Shown: piece by piece, positions 56,692-64,000 of the stretch
Position numbering within the stretch: position 1 is the first letter of the stretch
Layout of the letters: every line of letters starts with the position of its first letter
DNA from: Hydractinia symbiolongicarpus
Taxonomy: Eukaryota; Cnidaria; Hydrozoa; Anthoathecata; Hydractiniidae
Direction: 5' to 3'
Length of the DNA stretch: 64,000 nt
NCBI RefSeq assembly: GCF_029227915.1
Contig: NC_079883.1
Span: 22,444,001-22,508,000, forward strand
The notes under the pieces: generated by a model
What the model saw: only the letters and a program-made list of their open reading frames with translations
What the model was told of the DNA's origin: nothing
Database searches by the model: none
Made by a program: the position numbers and the translations under genes

Positions 56692-59600
56692 TTACTTAGG
56701 GGCCTCAACCTCAACAACTATATTGTTATTAAACACGTACTTTGGTATCCTCAGTTGCTCTACAGCATAGTTTATTAGTTTTTGTGTTCTGTTCACATGG
56801 TGAAATGATGCACGGATTAGTATTCTGTTTCTAATATAACTTTTCCAAGCATCAAGAAAAACTTGAGAAAGCCTTTCTTTATTAAACGAATTTTCAACAT
56901 CTATTAAATATTTTTCAATGTCCAGATTTTGATACTCTGTAATAATCAAGGATGAGTAATAATCAGTATCCTTCATTGACCTTGCCAATTTTAATTCATT
57001 GAAAGTGGAATTGTATTCTTTTTCCAGCATTCCTACTATGCTATTGCTTATGACGCTATCATCTATATCAATCTTATTTTTAAGGCAATCACGATAACTA
57101 ATTCCATTTGTGAACTGTTCTTTCATGCTGTCCACACTATGGTGTAATTCTTTTTTAACTTCAACCAATTCAGCTTCAGCAGCCATTAATTTCTTCTGTG
57201 TTTCTTTTAATTCGTGCTTAGTTTCGAGCGAATCCTTCATCACCAAGCTTAAATGGTTTTGCAATGCTGTCGACATATGTTTGTCTAATTCACCAGCTGC
57301 CACCTTTAAAGTAAAACACCCTCAAATTACTGAACTCCCAAAAAACTGAAAACTCCTTTTTTGGTTTTTGTGTATTTATAAGCTTTTTTTGTTAATTCTT
57401 AGTGAATATTCGAAATGGAGGACCTGTAGTATTCATAACACAAAACATTTCTGAATAGTTACAATACTTTAAAAAGCAATTAACTTACACCAAAAAAAGC
57501 TTTTTGTCAAAATCGTTCTGTTATTTAATTCTTTTCAAGTTGACTAATGGCTGAATCGAAAATTAATACCTGAACATCGCAGCCCAGATGTTTGAACATG
57601 CAGTCGACAGGACGACAAAAACATTCATTACTATAATGATCAGCAATCTAAAACAAATAGGTATAAAAAATAATGAAAGTCAAATACATAATGCAAACTA
57701 TAAAGCAGCAACTACATAAAAATAACTATATATAAAAATAATCATTTCTAAAACCTTATTAACTTCTACTACTAATTTTTTTTCTAGAATAGATATGCTT
57801 GATTCAAGCGACAGAAATTAGACCAGGTAAATAAAAGTTCTACATAAAAAATTTTGTCAACCATATTATAAATTTCTCGGATAAAATATAAAAATCTTAA
57901 ACAACTAGAAGTCATGAATTACCAAATTTAACAAAATGGCCATAGTTTTCTTGTGCCAGAAGTTCAATCTTGTTTTTTTTAAAAAAAAAGCTTTGACTAA
58001 AGATAAAAAAACTCAATTTCAACTCCTTATTGTAGACATATTATGCAAACATTGATACTCTTTACTTATAATGTTATAACTCCATTTGATTTAAAATAGT
58101 TTAAAATTTATATTTGCAAGTTTTTTAAAAGCAAATCCAAGCTTCTGATTTTGGTAAAAACCTAAGGAACTGGTTAAGCTGAAAATTTGTTACGTTAAGA
58201 AATCAAGGCTTAAACCTGGATAATATAACAAGCAAATCTATAAAAAATATTTTCAAAAATAATGTATTTTTCCGAACAAAATGATAAGGTTAAAGCGCAA
58301 AAATATAGTTAAGCATAATCGCTACGGGCCCTAACAAACAACAATTAAGACATCACTGAGATGCTGTAGCACGCTGAAATCTTGTAAAAGTTGAATATCA
58401 TGCTTAGCAACCTCTTAGTATCGCAAAATAAAGAGAACGTGTGCTTGTAAAAAAATTTATAGGTGAAATTCATAGTGTTGTACACGGAAGAAGCATGGCA
58501 AACATAACATTGAAGATATCTATGACACATTTACACAATACTTCTTACGCAAACTAGATTCATGCAGAACAATATTAAAAGCAAGCAAAACCTGAAAAGT
58601 AAAACATTTGTAAGAAGTGAAATTATTTTTTCAAACCTCTTTAACATTTTGTACTCTTTCTTATAACAACTTAAAACGTAAAAAAAAGTGGCAGAATACC
58701 TCGTTACGGGGAATGATTTCACCACAAGCATTAGCACAGATAACAGGATAAAGTAGGCAAGTTCGTAAATGAGTCTACAATATAAACAAAATGTGATCAA
58801 TACAAATAAAACTTTAAAATGACAAATCCGATAGACTTTTCTTGTTTACTCAAAAAAAATTAATATTTCTATCGTACCTGTTAAACACATAAGTGGCTAG
58901 TCTAGGGGCTAGAGTGTCTAGAGGCTTAATCAATTAGAAGCTTAAAATGCTCTGGGAGTTCTTGAAATATTGAATTATTGATCAAGTCTGAAATTCTCCC
59001 AACTTGATTAATTAGTTTTTTGGCAATAAACTTGGTAAATGCAATTGGTACAGCTTATGTGTTTAAATGTGTTTACATGTCTTGGTGGTCAATAAACAAA
59101 TACATGGAAAAGTTTTTCGTATTTTTGAGATACCAGATTAGTACCTAAACTATTTTAGTAGAGCGAAAATAATCTTTTTTAAAGTTTAATTTGAGAGACG
59201 CGTGCTTAAAATAGATTAAAGTTCTAGATATTGTTTACCAAAACTCAACACATATTTTTTACTCCTATGTCTTTTTTTCTTTGACTTTTTTATTGATTTC
59301 AAATTATTTGTTGAAAAAATTAAGTCATTGGTTAAATTGATATCATGTCAGATTGTTTTAAATTTTGCAAAATTTAAAAATAATCTAAAATTAACCCAAG
59401 CGCTTTGATAAAATAGAATCAAAAGAGTTGCCTGCATATACTAAAAAAATTCGCTTTAAATTGCGAAAGGGGAAATAAACATTGGGTTTCCCAGCATATA
59501 ACATTTATTGCAATACGTATAGCATGAAAATAAGCTCCTTTTTCTTAGCTGAAGTAGAATTTTTGTTAGCTAGCTGGCATATTCGTTATACAGTGTGCCA

Positions 59601-61592
59601 AATTTTAAACTTAGCTAAAAATCTCATGTTGATGCCAGTTTCTTTTTGAGCATGTGCAACCAAGCCCTTACTATTCTTCATTTATTTAAGTTACACATAC
59701 CGGTATATCATTGTACACATGACTTTCTTGACAATAATCACATAACACCCGTCTGAAGTTGCAAGACTTCTTGTGTTCTAATATATCCGCCTTTCGAACT
59801 TCCAAATTGCATCCCTCAAAATCACAAGTAATGTTTTGATACTCACAAAAATTGTTTTGATGGTCCTAAACATACAGAGAATAGTCTTGCCTGCAAAGAC
59901 ACTACAAAACTGCTGTGTGTTATGAAAAGAGTGGGAATCTGCATCTAGAATACAAAACGTCAACTACACAAGAAAAATCAAAACACAAAAATTTTCTCAA
60001 TGTCATAAAACAAATAAGCAGGAACTTTACTCTAAAGATTTCTATAAAACTGTAAAATTATACAATCACATTTCAAAAAAGGCTCAATCGTGAAGTGTTT
60101 TAAATTAAGACATATTACATTGGAAAGGGCACGTTAAGAACATGAGAAAAATTCAGAGAGCACTTTTTTTTTAACAGAAGGATTATTGTAAATTTTAGTC
60201 AAGATTCAATATAAAATGATGCTAAGAATACAATATTGTCAAAATGATAAGCCCTTATTATTTACATCAGTTGTTCACATCATGTTATTTACATATAAAA
60301 GAAATTTCAAAAAAACTGACATTCCATAAAAAAAGTCCTACTTATGCAACTGCTCATTAAAAAAACTTCATCAAGGAAGGTTAGAAATTTAAAATGATTA
60401 AAAATAACACAAACATTTTTCACAAGATTTTCTGAATGGATTTGTGAGCAACACACAATAAGTTCAAGCAAATACGTCTGAATTCTACTTTTGCAACAAA
60501 GAAAGCAATTATTAGCATTGGATCAGTAGTATTGTTGGTTAAGCAATCCACTCAAGTACTTGACCCATCATCTCAGCAGCACTTGGAAATCTAACGTTCA
60601 GGATTAACAGTAGTTATTTAACTTATTAAACCAATTACTGTTTGGATACATTAACTACTCAAAGCTTATCAATAACACACCTTCATATTTGAAACTTCAC
60701 CAGTCCATTCACATCCAGCTTTGGTGTTAACACATTTAACTTTTACTGACAATATCATCCTGTTCACCATACCAGCAGGGCGTACCTACAAACATTTTAT
60801 GTATGAAAAACATCACAATAACATAAATACATTCTTTTCCTAGCATGCATACTGACTGTTTACATTTTATCAAGAAAATAGATGAGGAAGACCAATCATG
60901 AGCAAGTATAATCAAACACGTACTTTATACTCATCGATAGGCGCTCTGCAGTTTGGACATAAAAACTCCACATTCCTAAAGTAAGAGAAAAATATGCATG
61001 GGTTATTGTACAAAGATAGACGTGCAAAGTACAGTTACAAATCTTTCAACCTAAAAAAAGTGACCAAGTAAATCATTGATTTTGTATATTTTCTTTCAAT
61101 AAAAACTAAAGGGAAAAGGAATGATAGTTTTTATATTTAATATTTTTTAAAAGAAATTCTATATTTTGAAAAATATACAACTTTTACAGGCAGGGTACAT
61201 TTTAACTCATTTCTCTGTTATTATTTTACACATTTTTCCTATCATTAAGCAATGAGTTATTGGACCTCACTATTTGTCCCCAAGGTCATAATTTTCAGGG
61301 CACCCAAGTTTCATTTAAATGTAACAACGTCATTGTTTTGTTTACTTTTTTGTTTTAAATCTTTTTGTTCTAAGCAAGGAAAATTGTGAATAGGACTTGT
61401 AAAAAAACAAATAAAAACCAATGATAATCCTAACCTGTCCTTTGAGCTCTTAGAAAGAGACTGGAAACAGAAATTACACATTCCATGAGGACATTCCAAC
61501 TGCATAGCATCTTTCATCAAGTTTAGACATATGACGCAATACAAATCTGGTTTCACATCTTCAACAACTTCGTAATCGTAACCTCCAGACAT
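56692..61592 (-). CDS. RING and TRAF-type zinc-finger protein without MATH domain
   Basis: Seven exons: 61435-61592, 60924-60975, 60681-60785, 59701-59865, 58700-58774, 57570-57647, 56692-57303. Phases agree and give 414 residues. The N-terminal RING (about 19-62) has CVIC, CPHGMCNFC and CPNC, so it is probably an E3 ubiquitin ligase. TRAF-type zinc fingers follow from about 89 to 210 (CVNTKAGCEWTG, CDFEGCNLEV, CANACGEIIP, CMFKHLGCDV), with the usual Cys and His spacing. A coiled coil covers about 235-275 (ETKHELKETQKKL...). The last 130 residues are mixed helical and not a MATH/TRAF-C domain, which TRAF proteins use to bind receptors. It therefore resembles TRAF6 or NRDP1 in front only. Substrate and pathway are unknown. 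Confidence 0.85.
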
Positions 61593-63450
61593 TTTGAAAT
61601 AATATATACTTGTTTTGCTATTATTATTAATAATACTGCAAAATATTAGGCTTTTATGAATTAAACGGTTATCTAAAAGAACAAAAACTCTTACAACTGA
61701 CTATTTAAAATACAAAATATCTGAAAAAATTATATTTATTAATTGCGGAAAATTAATTAATTAATTAATTAAAAATTAATTGTATTAATGGAGGGATATG
61801 AAAGAAGGAAGTTTTTAGGAATTCAGAAGAAAATTGAATGGAAACAGAAAAGGACCAAAAAAAGAAATTAGAGATGAAGAAGGTGAGATAAGATCAGACC
61901 TTAAAAATATAAGAAGTATATAGGCAACGCTTAGCTGGAAAACCAACAAGACAAACAGCGGAAATGTAAATTGAACAAAAAGTGAGGAAAAAAGTTAAAG
62001 ACAGAAACACAACACCCAATGGAAACTAAGAAAGTAACTGTAGAAACTGTAGTTATTAGAAAATTGAGAAGGATGGTGCAATAAAATTATAAAAAAAGGG
62101 GGAGAGGAAAAAGGGAGGTCAATATGAATAGTAAGGAAAGAAATATTAAAAATGCTGGAGATACATCAACTGTGAGAAAACATCAGAAAAAAAGGCGGTG
62201 CATATAGAAGGGGGATATTTTTTACAACTATTGCAGGAAAAGTTTTTAAAAAGATGGTAGTAGAGGAGAAACAGGACATGTGTAATGGTGGAAAAAAATA
62301 AAGATCCACAAAAGAAAACTGGCTGACTAGCAATAATGGCCATAATGGACTAGAACAAATCACTAAAAAGGAACACATATATGCTGTTCGCTGAGAAGTG
62401 CTTTGATAAACTTGGGCTAGAGGATAGTATCATAGACCTTTCAAAGGATGGAATGAGGAAAAGGGAGGCAGAATTACAGGCTTTTTTTATAAGAATAGTG
62501 TTTTTTCGTTTCAGCCTCAGTATTCTTAACTTTTTAAGAAATCTCAGCCTCAAAAATTCTTAAAAATATTCTTATAATTACTACTATTGTAAAGGTTAAA
62601 AAATGTGTGAAAATAATTAAACAAAGTGTAAAAAACAGGTGAGCTGACAAGAAAATAAACATACAGCATAACAAATTAAACTTCTAATCAAAATTTGTGC
62701 ATCACACCAATTTTCATATCTAAAACAAAAGGTCGAGCCTGGGTATATTCTTAGTATATTCCTAATTTTTAACTCATTTCTCAGCCTCGATATTCTTATA
62801 GAGTATATTCTTATAAAAAAGTGTGTAAAATATAAACAAAACCAAAAAGCAACTATAAAAGTTATCACACTCCTGGGAGAAACAGATATATAAACACAAA
62901 ATGAAAAATTATTTAAAGCGTAAATTAATAATCCAGAAAATATTTTAAATTTTAGATATTGTTTACGCACCCATTTCCAAGTCAAAATTTGTTACAAAAA
63001 CACTACAATACAATGAGAAAAAGCAATGCCCAATTAAATTTAAAAAAAGGTGCACAACAAAATTTTTTATTCAACAAGGAACTTATCTCACGTTTTTTTG
63101 ATTACCAATTAACTTAAATTGGCAATCAGTTTACTGCAAGAAATTGTAATGTGGATTTCTTAACTATAATTCGTTAATATATGTCCAATCTTTTTATTTG
63201 GAAATACAAGTATTTTTATTGATTGGGCATTTCAGATAGCACTAAGGTGAAATTTTGGCAGTTGGTAAAAAACTTTGTAATAAAGAATACAGCTGGTTGT
63301 GATGTCTTTGTTTCTTCCCCAAATCAAACTTTTTATTTTGCTGACAGAGCTTCTATATTTTAAACATAGCAATTGAAATATAGCAAACTTTAAATAAAAG
63401 CGAATTTCATAAACTGAGGCCTATCTGCTTGTTAATTCATCATCAAAAAA
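61593..63450. other. intergenic, AT-rich, no gene seen
   Basis: Has an (ATTA)n run near 61745-61770 and purine-rich DNA at 61790-62330. Minus-strand frames at 62146-62985 have no domain. A possible MITE lies at 62481-62821. Confidence 0.4.
62481..62821. mobile_element. possible MITE with TTATAAGAATA ends
   Basis: The left end CTTTTTTTATAAGAATA and the right end TATTCTTATAAAAAAG are inverted repeats. Inner CTCAGCCTC motifs occur several times. About 340 bp, no coding. The ends are AT-rich, so chance similarity is possible. Confidence 0.35.
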
Positions 63451-64000
63451 TCACCTTCGGGATCGTAGCATGGGCGGGGGCGGGGGCGGGGGCGGGGGCG
63501 GGGGCCTACTTTGTGTCACTCTGCGTTCATACTGTGTTGCAGAGAGTTTAAATTTCGCATCTGTTACCTCTCTTTTGGTGGCACTAAGGTTTTCCTGCAT
63601 AACCTTGGATTTTGTTTGTGTAGCATCAAGTCTGTTTTGTGTCTCTAGTTGATGTTTTGCATATTTTGCCTCTATTTTGATGGCACTAAGGTTTTCCTGC
63701 ATAACCTTGAATTCTTTTTGTGTAGCATCAAGTCTGTTTTGTGTCTCTGCGAGTTGATGTTTTGCATCTGCCGCCTCCATTTTAGTGGCACTAAGGTTTT
63801 CCTGCATAACCTTGAATTCCTTTTGTGTAGCATCAAGTCTGTTTTGTGTCTCTGCGAGTTGATGTTTTGCATCTGTCGCCTCTGTTTTGATGGCACTAAG
63901 GTTTTCCTGCATAACCTTGAATTCTTTTTGTGTAGCATCAAGTCTGTTTTGTGTCTCTGCAAGTTGATGTTTCGCATCTGTTGCCTCCTTTTGTGAAAGT
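63451..64000 (-). CDS. coiled-coil repeat protein, C-terminal part (5' end beyond window)
   Basis: The frame is open from the window edge (64000) to the stop at 63451, about 182 codons. It is made of a 35-residue repeat: MQENLSAIKTEATDAKHQLA followed by ETQNRLDATQKEFKV. Thirty-five is five heptads, so a long parallel coiled coil is expected. The third repeat from the end lacks one residue (KHQL-ETQ), which shifts the heptad register. The protein ends with 11 prolines and MLRSRR. The DNA repeat is 105 bp, with high identity between copies. The start, length and cell location cannot be seen. I do not recognise a family; similarity to other coiled coils would be generic. Confidence 0.75.
   Translation of the reverse strand, partial: LSQKEATDAKHQLAETQNRLDATQKEFKVMQENLSAIKTEATDAKHQLAETQNRLDATQKEFKVMQENLSATKMEAADAKHQLAETQNRLDATQKEFKVMQENLSAIKIEAKYAKHQLETQNRLDATQTKSKVMQENLSATKREVTDAKFKLSATQYERRVTQSRPPPPPPPPPPPMLRSRR
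63472..63505. repeat. GGGGGC hexanucleotide repeat, G-quadruplex candidate
   Basis: On the plus strand five runs of five G separated by single C (63475-63504), after a GGG. This fits a G-quadruplex on the non-coding strand. On the minus strand the array encodes the polyproline stretch at the end of the coiled-coil protein. Confidence 0.9.

Noticed and set aside
1-64000. CRISPR arrays, bacterial operons or prophage
   Set aside because: The tandem repeats lack spacers, and the genes are spliced animal genes; there is no sign of prokaryotic DNA.

Overview
The window looks like animal nuclear DNA, AT-rich and full of introns and transposons. A cnidarian of the hydrozoan kind (Hydractinia-like) is my best guess. 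The strongest clue is an intronless histone H2B whose N-terminal tail carries repeated SPRK/SPKR motifs; sperm-specific H2B variants of this type are described from Hydractinia. Intact metazoan housekeeping genes (SPRTN, DLST, NEPRO, POLR3G) with many small exons, a BEL/Pao retrotransposon, Helitron-like and CACTA-like elements and a tRNA-derived SINE fit that picture. The species call is inference.

Layout. Positions 1-147 may hold the last codons of a plus-strand gene. Positions 1270-2281 are a higher-order microsatellite. From 2984 to 11940 there are three copies of an unrecognised six-span membrane protein on the minus strand: two intact single-exon genes and one pseudogene cut off at a Helitron-like end. 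Between them lie relics of a GIY-YIG nuclease and of a ubiquitin-protease domain. Positions 14734-20635 are a BEL/Pao element with LTRs that read as identical and a 5-bp target duplication, but with one in-frame stop and one frameshift. Positions 20636-26420 are repeat-rich and include a CACTA-like element at 23330-25609.

From 26421 to the window end six genes follow in tandem, all on the minus strand: SPRTN (protease for DNA-protein crosslinks), DLST (E2 of the 2-oxoglutarate dehydrogenase complex), NEPRO (nucleolar, RNase P/MRP-linked), POLR3G-like (RNA polymerase III subunit RPC7), a RING/TRAF-zinc-finger protein without a MATH domain, and the 3' part of a coiled-coil repeat protein. I rebuilt five of these from splice sites. 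The exon phases agree at every junction, giving predicted proteins of 521 (SPRTN), 478 (DLST), 466 (NEPRO), 211 (POLR3G) and 414 (RING/TRAF) residues.

The sperm-type H2B gene lies inside a 3.2-kb NEPRO intron on the same strand. It has its own histone 3' stem-loop and, upstream, three repeated blocks that each carry an E2F-like TTTTCCCGCC site. Another NEPRO intron has the marks of the minor (U12) spliceosome. The genes do not form one pathway; NEPRO and POLR3G are both linked to RNA polymerase III transcripts, which may be coincidence.
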